Assembly: GCA_903813345.2 (NCBI GenBank)
Contig: CAIIXF020000012.1
Span: 22,640,184 to 22,704,183, forward strand
Reading direction: 5' to 3'
Source: Owenia fusiformis
Taxonomy: Eukaryota > Annelida > Polychaeta > Sabellida > Oweniidae
DNA length: 64,000 nucleotides
Part shown: in pieces, positions 23,664-34,041 of the stretch
Layout of the letters: each line of letters starts with the position of its first letter
Position numbering within the stretch: position 1 is the first letter of the stretch
Program-made: the position numbers and the translations under genes
Notes under the pieces: generated by a model
Databases searched by the model: none
What the model saw: the letters and a program-made list of their open reading frames with translations, nothing else
Told to the model about the DNA's origin: nothing

Positions 23664-25565
23664 GAAGACTGCACCTGAAAGTACATTTAAGGAAAAGATC
23701 AGCGATGGTTCAATTAAAAAGAAAGAAAACCCCTAAACTAAGCCCACAATTTTAACATGAAAACCCAAAAGAAAAGACCCTTCAATCTACAACTGTAGCT
23801 AAAATGAACGAAAAAGACTTCAGACCTTCAAAATTTAGATCTGGAGTAGTACTTGAAGTGAACTTTAAAATTGAATCATTACTGAGTAAGTATTGGTCAA
23901 CGAAATACAATACAATACAAAACAATACAATACAAAGCAATACAAAACTATACAATACAATACAATACAATACAATACAATACAATACAATACTAAGCAC
24001 TAGATCCATGATCTTGGTCATCTGGTTCGTTGGTTGTCTGGTTCATTGGTTGTTTGGTTCGTTGGGTGGAGTGTTGGTTAGATGGTTGATTAATTAGTTA
24101 ATTGGTTGGTTAGTTTTAACCTATTGGGTGGTCTGGTGGTTGTCTGGTTGGTTAGTTGGTTGGTTAGTAAGTAAGTTGGTTGGTTGGATTAAGCCTATTG
24201 GGTCATTGGTTGGTCGGTTGGATGTCCGGTTGGATGTCCGGTTAGTTGGTTGTCTGGTTGTTTGCGACCCCCAAGAAAAAAAACTGGAGTGATGACTTCC
24301 CTAAAACTTGAATTAAACAACCACATCCACAATCAAAAGATCCCCATTGCTCCATCAAATCCAACTCAATAAAAAGGTGACTTGAGACCCCCCATGAAAT
24401 TAAACTGGAACGGTACTGGAAGTAGCCCCCCCCCCAACACACACACTATTGAGTGAATACCTTCCCAAAAACTTGAATTAAGCAACCCAAGCTAAAATCT
24501 AAAAGACCACCGCTCAAACAAACTAAAAAGTGAAGTGACTTGAGGCCTCCCCCATTAAAAGTAGAACTGGAATAGTACTGGGAGTAGCCCCCTGCTAATG
24601 GGATGCAACTCATTGCAAGAGATAAAACTGGGCAAAATGCGACATCTATGGTAAGTCCTAGAAACTCGACCTAGTCCCCTCGTGAAGAAAAATGTGATGT
24701 CAACACGATCGGCGTTTCGCAGGGACTTCACCATCTGTGCTACAAATAGATAAAAACATGTTGTAGTAGTTGTTATTTTACATAAAACTTTACATAAAAC
24801 TTTACATTATACTTCACACTACTTAAATTTACTCTACTAAAAATTTACAGAAAATTAAAAAAGTTAAAATTTATTTCTCCCAATTTGATATAAACCAGTA
24901 GACTTCCATATTTTTGATTTTGAAACATGAACTCTATCCCCCCAGAAACCCAACCAACCCCCTCCCACTTTACCTTAGAGTCCAAGTTTCTCCACCAAAG
25001 AATATGGGTCGGCCAACAAAAGTCCACCAGTAAATATCAAACTGGGAGGTGCCCCTATCCCTATGCAAAACCAGGAAGGAATACTTAACTTAGGTAGCAG
25101 GAACATCGGTTGTAGTTCTAGTTGGCAGGCAGCTGTTGTCTCCGTTGTGTCTTGGTCATCGGGCTCCTCATCTCCAAGCTGAAAGTGAACCTGAAAACAG
25201 AGGAACTAAACTGATGTTATAATTGAATAAAAAAAATGTACTTACTTTGGTGCTTTGGTGACAGGAACACGAACACCTCTCGCCCATGATACTGTTTACG
25301 TGGACTGGACCTGATGGCTCAAAGTTGTCGAAAGACTGATCCAGCTGTCGCCCTAACTTAGTGTTCACTGCATCTCTCTCATAGTTGTTCCTGAAAGATA
25401 CAAGATAACAACTTTAAAATTGAATCATTACTGAGTAAGTATTGGTCAACGAAATACAATACAATACAAAACAATACAATACAAAACAATACAAAACTAT
25501 ACAATACAATACAATACAATACAATACTATACTAAGCACTAGCTCCATGATCCTGGTCATCTGGT
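23664..25565. repeat. Array unit 8 (truncated edge unit)
   Basis: This is the most divergent full-type unit. At about 25408 the sequence jumps from the exon b upstream region straight to the AATAC tract (aactttaaaattgaatca), then leaves the array after atctggttcatt at 25565. It carries the only open two-exon frame of the array. Confidence 0.7.
24975..25390 (-). pseudogene. Two-exon gene fragment, open copy at array edge
   Basis: On the minus strand, exon b (25390-25246, acceptor tatctttcag, donor gtaagt) encodes 48 residues containing LGRQLDQSFDNFEPSGPVHV and a Cys cluster, CSCSCH. A 55-bp intron (25245-25191) follows. Exon c (25190-24975, acceptor ctgttttcag) continues in phase for 71 residues: an acidic Thr-rich stretch (DDQDTTETTAACQLELQP), then a hydrophobic segment (APPSLIFTGGLLLADPYSLV), then TAA. 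It would read as the C-terminal end of a protein with a possible membrane segment. I do not recognise the family. Equivalent segments in the other units (about 11520-11942, 13978-14402, 16457-16877, 19464-19888 and 22490-22910) keep the splice sites but carry frameshifts. No 5' exons are visible upstream, so it may be a dead fragment. Confidence 0.4.
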
Positions 25566-25764
25566 TCATTCTATTCTACCACGAGAGCTTAAAATATACA
25601 AAAGTTAGGTCTTGCACATATGTTTCTATTTTTCATAAACTGTTGCAATTTGGTCATCTCATTGCTTATCTTTTGAATTCAAAGTACTAATAAATATAAA
25701 TTTGAATCGGACTGACGTATTCGAAATAACTTATATCAAAGGCTCTCTAATACCCATACAAATT

Positions 25765-26350
25765 AAGGTTATTCTTTCCAAACAACTTTTTGCCCATGCT
25801 ATTTTCTGGAACAAAATAAAGTATGAAGACATGTGTGTACAGTTGGGGACATAAATAAATGACAGGTGGATTTGCTGAAGTGAGGATTTCCCATGTTAAA
25901 AATAAGAGAATTTACAAGAGGCCATACATCAGTGGATGAGATTATACAAAATGTTAAATATACAAATTTTAAGGGATATATATCTAGACAATATTGGGAA
26001 TTATGGGCTTTCAGACCACCATAATTAGGAAATGGTGATCGAAAATCGACCTGTCATTTATTTTTGTCCCCAACTGTATTTCTTTGCTTTTTTCAGGAAA
26101 GTATCATTACATTGTCCTTTCTAAGTAAACCTAGTAAGTGGCCATTTTGAATGATCTTTCTAAAATTTTACAATTTCATGGAGTTGCCAATTATCTGCTA
26201 CTAGGTTTACTAAAAGACATTGCAAGGATACTTTCCTGAAAAAAGCAAGGAAATACACACATGCCTTTTTAATTTTGTACCAGGAAATAACATGGGCAGG
26301 TACAGTATAGCATTTTTTCCAAAATGTTGTTTTGAAAGAATATTAAGGTT
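25765..26350. repeat. Foldback element 1 interrupted by a MITE
   Basis: The left arm (aaggttattctttccaaac, 25765 onward) is the inverse of the right arm ending gaaagaatattaaggtt at about 26351. Inner arms also pair: tttcaggaaagtatcatt (26091) with ggatactttcctgaaa (26225), and gtaaacctagta with tactaggtttac. A second, related foldback element follows at about 26370-26740. The MITE at 25840-26076 is inserted in the left arm. Confidence 0.6.
25840..26076. mobile_element. 237-bp Tc1/mariner-like MITE with TA duplication
   Basis: The terminal inverted repeats are cagttggggacataaataaa at the left and tttatttttgtccccaactg at the right, flanked by TA on both sides. The related sequence near 26430 reads atgtgtgtatttccttgctt without the insertion, so the element boundaries are defined by an empty paralogous site. 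It has no coding frame and shares subterminal sequence with 3588-4100. Confidence 0.85.
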
Positions 26351-26369
26351 CAGCTGGAAAGTAACATTT

Positions 26370-26740
26370 TGGTAAAAAAAATTGCTATACCTGCACATGT
26401 TATTTTCTGGTACAAAATTAAGTATGAAGTCATGTGTGTATTTCCTTGCTTTTTTCAGGAAAGTATCATTACACTGTTTACTTTTAGAATATCTGGAAAC
26501 AGGTCAATGGAAGCTTCTGTGTTGTCTGGAAACTTTGAAAGAAAATTTGGAAAAATAGAAAGTGTGAAATATCAGAATTTCCTGGAGTTCCCATTGAACC
26601 CCTACCAGATATTCTAAAAGAAGACAATGTAATGATGTAATTGACACATGCCTTCATACTTTATTTTGTACCAGAAAATAACATGTGCAGGTATAGCAAT
26701 TTTTTACCAAAATGTTACTTTCCAGCTGTACCTTAACCTA
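26370..26740. repeat. Foldback element 2
   Basis: The left arm (aattgctatacctgcacatg at 26381) is the inverse of the right arm (catgtgcaggtatagcaatt at 26682-26701). Inner pairs include ggtacaaaattaagtatgaa with ttcatactttattttgtacc, and agaatatctgg with ccagatattct. The ORFs at 26369-26617 and 26648-26971 run through the arms and are not genes. Confidence 0.7.
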
Positions 26741-27220
26741 ACTATAGAAAATATCCGTACCGTTGTCGTTGTGCTGCATGACACCACAATTCGTACTTTT
26801 TACACAATTTGTAGTTTGTGTTTTTACATATTCCTTAGTTTTTTCGTCTGGAACCACTGCATGCTTTTAGACGCTTGTTATAGTTTTTGTTTAGTCCAAT
26901 ACTGGTACTTTTCCCTCATACTTTGTTTTTCCACTTCTTACAATGTGTCTATGGTTGTCCAATTTATATGAAATCATCCAGATCGAGCATATGCTGGCAT
27001 AATAATCCGGGTTATTCTTATTCATTTTGTCAATAACAACGGCAAATAACAGCAATTTTTATGAAGGTGTTATTTTCGTTTTTACGTATCGGGATTTTTC
27101 AACTTCGAAATTTCCTTTGTTCTTATTTGTATGATGAATGCTCATAGGGATCTAACCACGTGATCAGATGTTAGCTGGTCTGTTGAGATTGACCAACGAA
27201 CACCGCCGAGAAATTGCTGT

Positions 27221-27364
27221 AATGCCTGGGTCACATATACTCCGATCCATCGGCCGGCGCCCGGCCGATTGAGTGTTTTGTTCAATATTGTATTCAATTT
27301 TGAACAAAATACTCAATCGGCCGGGCGCCGTAGTGAAAATCGGAGCCTATGTGACCAAGGCATA
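27221..27364. repeat. Palindromic foldback element, ATGCCTGGGTC family, copy 2
   Basis: The ends aatgcctgggtcacatat and atgtgaccaaggcata are inverted copies. The inner GC-rich arms (ccggccgattgagtgttttg / actcaatcggccgggcgcc) surround an AT-rich centre. It is related to 8417-8560 and non-coding. Confidence 0.75.
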
Positions 27365-27945
27365 ATCGAATGCTAGTATGCATCAGTTTTAAGCGTCTGG
27401 TATCAGTTCCAAATATATCTTATTTCCCAAATGGTTTCCTAATCACGTTCGAATTTCACGACGCTAGACATTAAATGCACCTAGTGTGAATATTGCGTTC
27501 TATTTATACATTTCAATCACATAAACATAAACATTAAGATAACATGAACATAAACTTTATTGAAAATGCCTACATAAAAACTCATCCATTCTTCGTGGAT
27601 AAAAGTTAAAGTCCAATAAGGTTACGTTTTAAGGGCAAAGTAACGTGTTTTGAATATGCATACATAAAAAAGCATTCATTCTTAAAAGTGGAGACAAGTC
27701 AAAGTCAAATAAAGTAACGACTGTTAAATGCAAAGTAACGTGATTTAAAAATGCAAACGTGTAAAAGTAGATTACTCTTCACGAAAAATGACTTAGTCCA
27801 AGTAGCGCTTTTTGAAAGGATTATCTGATCATTTTTAACAAGTCTTCCTCACATAAATTGTCTTCGAATTGTTACTTGTAAAAGAGACGAAAAGCGTTAC
27901 TTTTAAAATGTCAATATTTTCTGTCCTTAAATCATGACATACTGT
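27365..27945. other. Gene-free stretch with a degenerate repeated phrase
   Basis: A degenerate unit of about 100 bp containing caaagtaacgtg(t/a)ttt and cat(a/t)cattctt recurs around 27570-27780. No gene is visible. Confidence 0.35.
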
Positions 27946-27950
27946 ACAGT

Positions 27951-29046
27951 ATGAGGGGTGATCCAAAAGTCTTGGACGTCCCGCTCTAACTTTGCTATTT
28001 TTTAATATAATTGCATGAAACTTTCAGATAATAAAGATCAAGATCTTTATGTTTAAGTTTCAACAGAAAAGAATATATATTTAGCTACTTTTCTACATAT
28101 CTTTTAATACCGGGTCCCTGCCACCCGGAACGGTATTTAAGTATAGCAAATCACGTCACAACTGTTATAATATGGCAAATACTTTAGGTGCAGGTGCACA
28201 ACCTAACACCAGCCATGATATGAGAGAATTTTCGATTTTCAATCCGAGTGTCATCTGCCATCATCATCTTCACATATTAAGACCTACTTATCAACATATT
28301 TTCCACGAATTTGAACTCATTTTTCATACCACTTTAGTGACTTTACCAATGAATGGAAGACATTTATGAAACCGCCATTGCTTATGTGATACAAATGCTG
28401 CTGGGGTGCTACTCTAAACCTCATTCAATGAGTAAAAAACATTTTCTTTCAACCCTCCTTTCAACTTGGAGAAAATGAAGAAAATCACATGGAGCCATAC
28501 ATAGACTGTATTGTGCATATGGTAGCTGCTCAAGGTCAATAATAGTGAAAATATCTTGTAGTATTCTTTGTTCCACTTTGATTTTTTTCGTGTTCTGCAT
28601 TTCAGCAGCCATCTTGCAGCAAAAATGATACCAGAATGAGGGTTGCTTGTCTGATGGTATTTTCTTAGAATTTGACATGTCCGGCCATTGTCATATGTGA
28701 CATTATAATTAAAACACAATTAATTGGTTACCTAGTAATAAAGGAAGTAAACCAACATGGTTTAACATTCAAAATTCAAAGAAATATAGTGGTCAAGACT
28801 TGCAAAACAAGTGAAATGGCGGTAACATTTAAGGCTAAAAGTTGCCATGTGCGAATACCGTTCCGGGTGGCAGGGTCCCTGTATTAAAAACTATCAAGAA
28901 AACGATATAAAATATATCATTTCTCCATGAAATTAATACACAAAGTAGTTAGGTTGTTGGTCTTTATTATTGGAAAGTTTAAAGTAATTTTATCAAAAAC
29001 CAACAAAAATAGAGCAGGGCGTCCAAGACTTTTGGATCACCCCTCG
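27951..29046. mobile_element. Mariner-like palindromic MITE, split by a nested element
   Basis: The ends are tgaggggtgatccaaaagtc at the left and gacttttggatcacccctcg at the right, flanked by TA. The inversion extends inward for over 100 bp with mismatches (ataataaagatcaag versus aataataaagaccaac on the other strand). No transposase remains. The middle (28102-28890) is a separate insertion. Without it, the element would be about 310 bp. Confidence 0.75.
28102..28890. mobile_element. Nested TIR element inside the mariner-like MITE
   Basis: The terminal inverted repeats of over 30 bp are ccctgccacccggaacggta at the left (28115-28134) and taccgttccgggtggcaggg at the right (28857-28876), continuing outward to TTTTAATAC / GTATTAAAA. 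The interior of about 700 bp has no convincing frame (28414-28719 on the minus strand has no motif). Transposase class is unknown. Confidence 0.75.
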
Positions 29047-29189
29047 TATACACTATATCTGTATCAAATTCCAAGTAAGCTTAAGAATGATAAAATCTTT
29101 TCTCATGAGAAGCTTTCGTGGAAAACGACCCTAATATTTAGTTGGAATTCTACATTTTTGGGATCGCATGTGGTACATACTACCACTTT

Positions 29190-29315
29190 TAAGTTGCGAT
29201 CTGCGTTGCGATGAGCGCGTGATAAAACGCAACTCAGGAGTTGCACTTGCGCAAATATTGTCGATACGCAAACGCAACGCAACGCAGATCTTGTGACGAG
29301 CGCGTGATAAGGCCT
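29190..29315. repeat. Small GC-rich inverted and direct repeat
   Basis: gatctgcgttgcg (29198-29210) is inverted as cgcaacgcagatc (29278-29290). The word gagcgcgtgataa occurs directly twice, at 29213 and 29298. This is probably a short foldback remnant. Confidence 0.5.
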
Positions 29316-29319
29316 CAGA

Positions 29320-30439
29320 AGCGTAGTCAATCAACATATACGTATACTAGGCCTACATCAAGCATTTTATAATCTCTTGAGACCAGAAAGGATATCCAAA
29401 TTTTGAGATTCATGTATCGTGTAAAGCACGATTTATGTCCAAAATACATTACCGATATTTTTGAGCCTTTAAAAATGCAAAAATTCAAAATGCAAGAACA
29501 TTAGACATAAGATAGATTATACACCCTATGCAGACAGAGCCTGTAGGAAATAGTTGGATGCGGAGCAAATGAGCGGAGGGTGCGGAGCTAACGGTCATTT
29601 TTGAATTTAAATTTGGGATATTTCTGAATATCAGTGTAATATTGGCAATATTACTGCCGATCGTCAGTGTAAGAAAAGCGAGGGACTAAATACGTGAATT
29701 GTGTCTTTGTTAACATATAAAACCTAAAACCATCGACACATTCTCAAACTAGACTATCTTCCTTAACTTCGAGCCAAATTATTATCCACAACGTGACTTA
29801 TAAGTAGGTGTAAATCGGGAAATAAAAAAATCTTACCGAAACCTAGCCCCGGAGGAAGTTCCGCGCATGATACACCGACGATACGTCTGTGTAATTAGGT
29901 GGGTAGCAGTGATTATTATACATGTGTATGTAACTTGTTATACGTAAATGATCATAACTGGATGTTCCAACCTTGGTGAAGGTACACTATATAAAATTTA
30001 AAACTCACTGGACATTCTAAGTAATTATCCTGAATATACCAACCTTGGGGAAGTTTATTATTAATCTGATATATTTTGTACAAACGGCAACGCGGTAGCC
30101 TGACTTTGGCAATTCATATTGATGAGAATTTTTCTTTGTGCTTGTTTGTTTGATTGTTTGTACATATTGATCTTTTTTGCATGAATGTATCTCCTTTTTA
30201 GAAAGGGCAATACATATATACATACATACAGTGTATGCCCTAAGGATCTGAGAGCTGCTGGTCAAAATGGCATAATTGACCAGTTGCAATGTTATTTTCC
30301 TCTATCTTGTGAAAAAAATCAACTGGTCCAAGTATCCTGTGCATGCCATTTTGGAATTCCCAAATGGTAACAATATCAGCCAGTATCACTTTTAACGCGC
30401 ATTGAAGTCCCCGTAGTAATTCTCCATATTGATATCACA
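29320..30439. other. Gene-free stretch downstream of UNC93-like gene 1
   Basis: Only short, motif-free frames occur. A hairpin (caaaatggcat / atgccattttg) lies at 30264-30354. A minus-strand AATAAA at about 30059-30054 could serve the UNC93-like gene. Confidence 0.35.
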
Positions 30440-32704
30440 TCATGCCCCCCTCGATGCTACCTTCTTGTTTTTGATGTTGTCAATGATAAACAGTACCATA
30501 CTCAGAACCACCATTGACATCAGAGTATACAGTTTTGTATTCATGCAGACGTAGTGGCTGACGGCAAACGAAATCATTTGTCCAAATGCTTGCCAAAGTC
30601 TCCAAATTGCGAATACGTCTTCCTTGTTTGCCGAAAAATTGATTCCTATATGTGCTGAAAATACACAATTAAATAATTAATTTTCACTGTACTTCTATTC
30701 ATCCATTTCCATTAACAACGACCCAATTAAATGAAAACGCAAAGATTTACCTTGAAACGGTATCTGGATTTTTTTTTCATGTTCAGTTCTTATCAAATTC
30801 GATTCATTAATTTTCCTAACTTTCAAACAATTATTTCAAAAGTGAGTATCATACAACTAATCTGCGTTAACCAGATTGTGTCAGACGCTCCCCATAGAAC
30901 CGGGACGAGGAAGAACATCCACATAGTCTCAGACTGTGGATGCCAGAAGTGAACTGTTAACAGGACACCAATGTTCAAGATCGATGCTGCAATGAACATT
31001 GCCAACCTAAAAATAGAAAATAGAACACGTGACATAGACTTAGATAATACAATACAACACGGACAAATGCTGACGATAGAATACGAAACGATACGATAAG
31101 ATACAATATACAACGATGATGTGTTTGTGTTACTGGAACAGGGTGTTACGCGGAATATGCCATATTCAGCTGCGAAATATGGCAAGTACTAGTATTTGGA
31201 ACGAATTTGCCGCATTACCAGATTCGCTTTACAAGAGAGGGACCAATGAGATTCAAATCGAAAAAGTGTGGTGGTTGACAAGTCACTTATTACTAGTCAC
31301 GGTGCAATGTATCGAAGTCAAATAAAATTTCAAATCAACAAGAGAAAAATCAAACATTGAACAGGCGTTTAGACCTTTAACGTGCATCTGAAATGCACGA
31401 ATACGGTAGGTATATCGAAACTTGTAGAGTGGTGTGTATGATATTTACATATATGCTGTAATTACCTCGGAATGCACTTCTCTAACCTGCTAGTAAGAAA
31501 CGAAATCACAATGCCACTTACACCAAATCCAATCATTGTATATCCAACAGTAGATACCCCGAGTGTGCATGTTGTGAACGCCTAGGAATATAAAAAATTG
31601 CGCATAGCCTAGTGTATTACTTCTATTCTCCTTCCGTATCGAAACATCCAAAACTACAGTATACCACTTTCCGGCTAAGTTACAAAAGTTTAGTACCTGA
31701 GTAAAGTCCCCAAACAGCCAAGCTCCTTCGGCTCCTGAAAAGATGAACAAAGGAGTTATAAGAAGGATGCTTGGTTGGCACATTAATTTCAACGTGCTCC
31801 ATAAACTTAGTAAAACATTTTCTGGTAGTTCTAAGTCTTTAATTTGTGCGTGTTTTCTAGCCTCGTTGTCATTTTGATTGTCGTTGGTCCTCTCAATGTC
31901 GTCATGATCAGCGGCCAATACAGATGTCTCATTAATCTCGCCTAAATCGGTCTTTTTGTCGCATTTGCTCTCATTGATGTTGTTCATAAACAAAATGGTC
32001 AATATGATGCCTAATACATCACACCCTAAATATGTTCCTAGTAAGATATATACAGTTTTGTCAGGTTCTTCATGATTTTCCCGAAACCTAGAAGCATTTA
32101 AGTTATGATCCACTTCATACGGACAAAAAGCGGCTCCACATGCAACATGCGTGCTCCCAGTTGTCTTGTTAGAGTTTACAGCCGGAGATTGTAATACAAG
32201 AGATGATATAAGATTACCCCATACCTGAGAACTTTGAAACAACATATAAAAAAATCCAATAAATTTAGCTATCTGTCGACTGATGTCTTCGCCAGCTTTA
32301 GTTGGATTGTCGCTTGATCTACTTGTTGCGTATTTCGTGGCCAGACTAGTTAGAAACGCACCCTGGGCTGTCCAAATGGCTCCAGAGATCAAGCCAAGGA
32401 GTATACTGCTAGGTACCAGTGTATAGTATTTAGGATAAAAATTAGTAGATATAAAAATACAATGACAGAACCACCCTGTCACGAATACAAACTTATAGCC
32501 TAGACGTTTAATAAGTGTTGGCCCAAAGAAACATGACAGAATGAAACCTCCGTATATACAACTTAAAGATGCCACTCCAAGGCCTTGAACTTGGTTTAAG
32601 CTGCTGATTAAATTCTGCAGTGACCCATACGCTGTAAAGACCAACGTAAATGACAATGATAGTGTTAACAAGTTCTTATATATATTGATGCTTGAGGTAT
32701 CCAT
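30440..32704 (-). CDS. UNC93-like multi-pass membrane protein, copy 1
   Basis: There are four minus-strand exons: 32704-31697, 31581-31466, 31006-30858 and 30654-30440. Phases 0, 2 and 1 join cleanly to 495 residues. The N-terminus (YKNLLTLSLSFTLVFTAYGS, LQNLISSLN), the SGAIWTAQGAFLTSLA segment (108-122) and the C-terminal WGASDTIWLTQIS followed by AIWRLWQAFGQ are hallmarks of the UNC-93 family, a major-facilitator-type fold. Residues 172-210 form a predicted extracellular loop with CGAAFC and N-glycosylation motifs NKT and NAS. Residues 245-290 are a charged cytosolic linker. Family members act in ion-channel regulation (nematode unc-93) or receptor trafficking (UNC93B1); UNC93A-type members are orphans. 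The start ATG is chosen because both copies share it and upstream similarity stays non-coding. Closest human type is probably UNC93A, by inference. Confidence 0.88.
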
Positions 32705-34041
32705 GATGACTGAAGCTATATTGTCACCTTAAAATACAGTCAGCTTAATCCTAGATGTGATTCTGAAGATCCTATTGTGCAGAATATGCAAGTCTATCGT
32801 CATTGTTAAAAGCCTAGCCAGCTAGTGATGTAGAGAATATTCACCATTATATATAATCTTGTTATCCAGCATCAACTGATAACTCTTGAGATAAGACCTA
32901 GTTTAAATCAATTATTAATAGTTTGAGATAATGAGGTGAACAGTTTTTAATCCATATATAGCAAAACATGGTAGAATCACATTCAAGCCTATCAAAATGA
33001 AGTTTTCAGATATAATATGGCCATTCTATATTTCTCAATAGATAAATTGTTGATATATTGCCCTAAAGCTCTAATATAGTGTATATTTTGTACACGTAAC
33101 TATAACTTTTATTTAGGCCAATTCTTAGTTTCCCATCAGATACATATATGTCTGTTACAGGCAAATAGCGCAAATGGCAACATTTAAATGTAAACACTAA
33201 AAAGTGCAACTATTACCAAATAAAAAGTACATCAGTCCAAGGAAAGAACCGAGTAAATCAAAATTACCATATTTTCACATTAATGGAAATGGTCGTATAA
33301 AAACAGAAGTAGTTTATACGACTTAAGGTGTAGTTCGATATATAAATAAGATTTCGTGATACTTATCTACCTAAATGCATGTGATATCCCTGAGTTACAA
33401 ATAATTGTTAATCGAATGGAAAACTTGACTGTGTTGGTTATTTCTGAAACAACCACATCAACAACCTCAGTAAAATTTCTCATTTCTTTATTCTGAAGGT
33501 TACGTGACCGTAACGTAGTATGGTGAAGACAACATCCAACGCGTGGTTTAGTTCAGTTCAATGAGAAATTAGAAAATTCCGATAGATTTTTGAAACGCTT
33601 ACGTCGATCATGTTTTATATCAATATATACCTGTCCATACGAGTAGTGGTTTGAGTACATCAAATAGCAGGTTGTTTGGTAACATTTCCAGATATACGCA
33701 TCCATTTCTTGTAAATCGAATTTACTACGATTATGAAATGGCGTGTGTATACGCGTAGTAGACATGCCCCTGTTGTAACTATTTTGACATAATAATAGCT
33801 ATTTTCGTTATGCAGTAGAACGCTCCATGTGGTTCAGCACCTTCATTATGTGATTATCGCACATTTGAAAACAGATCATGGCTCAAAAGCACTTGGGCTA
33901 AATGGTTTCCTCACTTCATCGAATACACTCCATGCTTCTGTAGCTGAACTCAAATGGGTTAAGCATGTTAAAAGGACTGGTTTTAATACAATACTGAGTA
34001 CTGAGTACAATACTGAGTTCGCCCCATATGGGATGTTGCCT
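32705..34041. other. Intergenic region between the two UNC93-like genes
   Basis: It holds the presumed 5' region of copy 1 and the 3' flank of copy 2. The first ~250 bases upstream of copy 1 resemble those upstream of copy 2 (ttatccagcat.aactgac/ataac, and attattaata.tttgagataatg). No clear TATA box is seen. Frames at 33553-33765 and 33829-34056 have no motifs. Confidence 0.4.

Larger units (their letters stand above)
9226..25565. repeat. Tandem array of ~2.47-kb units with two short 535-bp units
   Basis: The landmark gaagactgcacctgaaagta recurs at about 9852, 12698, 15169, 17631, 18166, 20650, 21185 and 23664. Spacings are about 2846, 2471, 2462, 535, 2484, 535 and 2479, followed by a truncated last unit. 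A degenerate partial copy lies at 9226-9400. Each full unit contains, in plus-strand order, an (AATAC)n tract, a GGTT-rich tract, two related modules with poly(C) runs, minus-strand exon-like segments, and a pair of ~93-bp direct repeats around aatgctgcagataggtagca. Copies are nearly identical. Variants alternate: 12.7 kb resembles 18.2 kb, and 15.2 kb resembles 21.2 kb. This shows higher-order duplication. The many short ORFs inside are by-products of the repeat. Confidence 0.9.

Noticed and set aside
9515-23686. Recurrent 60-121-residue minus-strand ORFs starting MYFQVQSSC or MERTKR
   Set aside because: They span 93-bp direct repeats, are open in two overlapping frames, and recur only because the array unit recurs. 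There is no start context or domain.
9226-25565. CRISPR-like or rRNA-type array
   Set aside because: Units are too long and lack short-repeat/unique-spacer structure. No rRNA-like conserved core is present, and the sequence is clearly eukaryotic.
30823-31325. Separate small genes on either strand near 31 kb
   Set aside because: The minus-strand frame is exon 3 of the UNC93-like gene extended into introns. The plus-strand frames are antisense.
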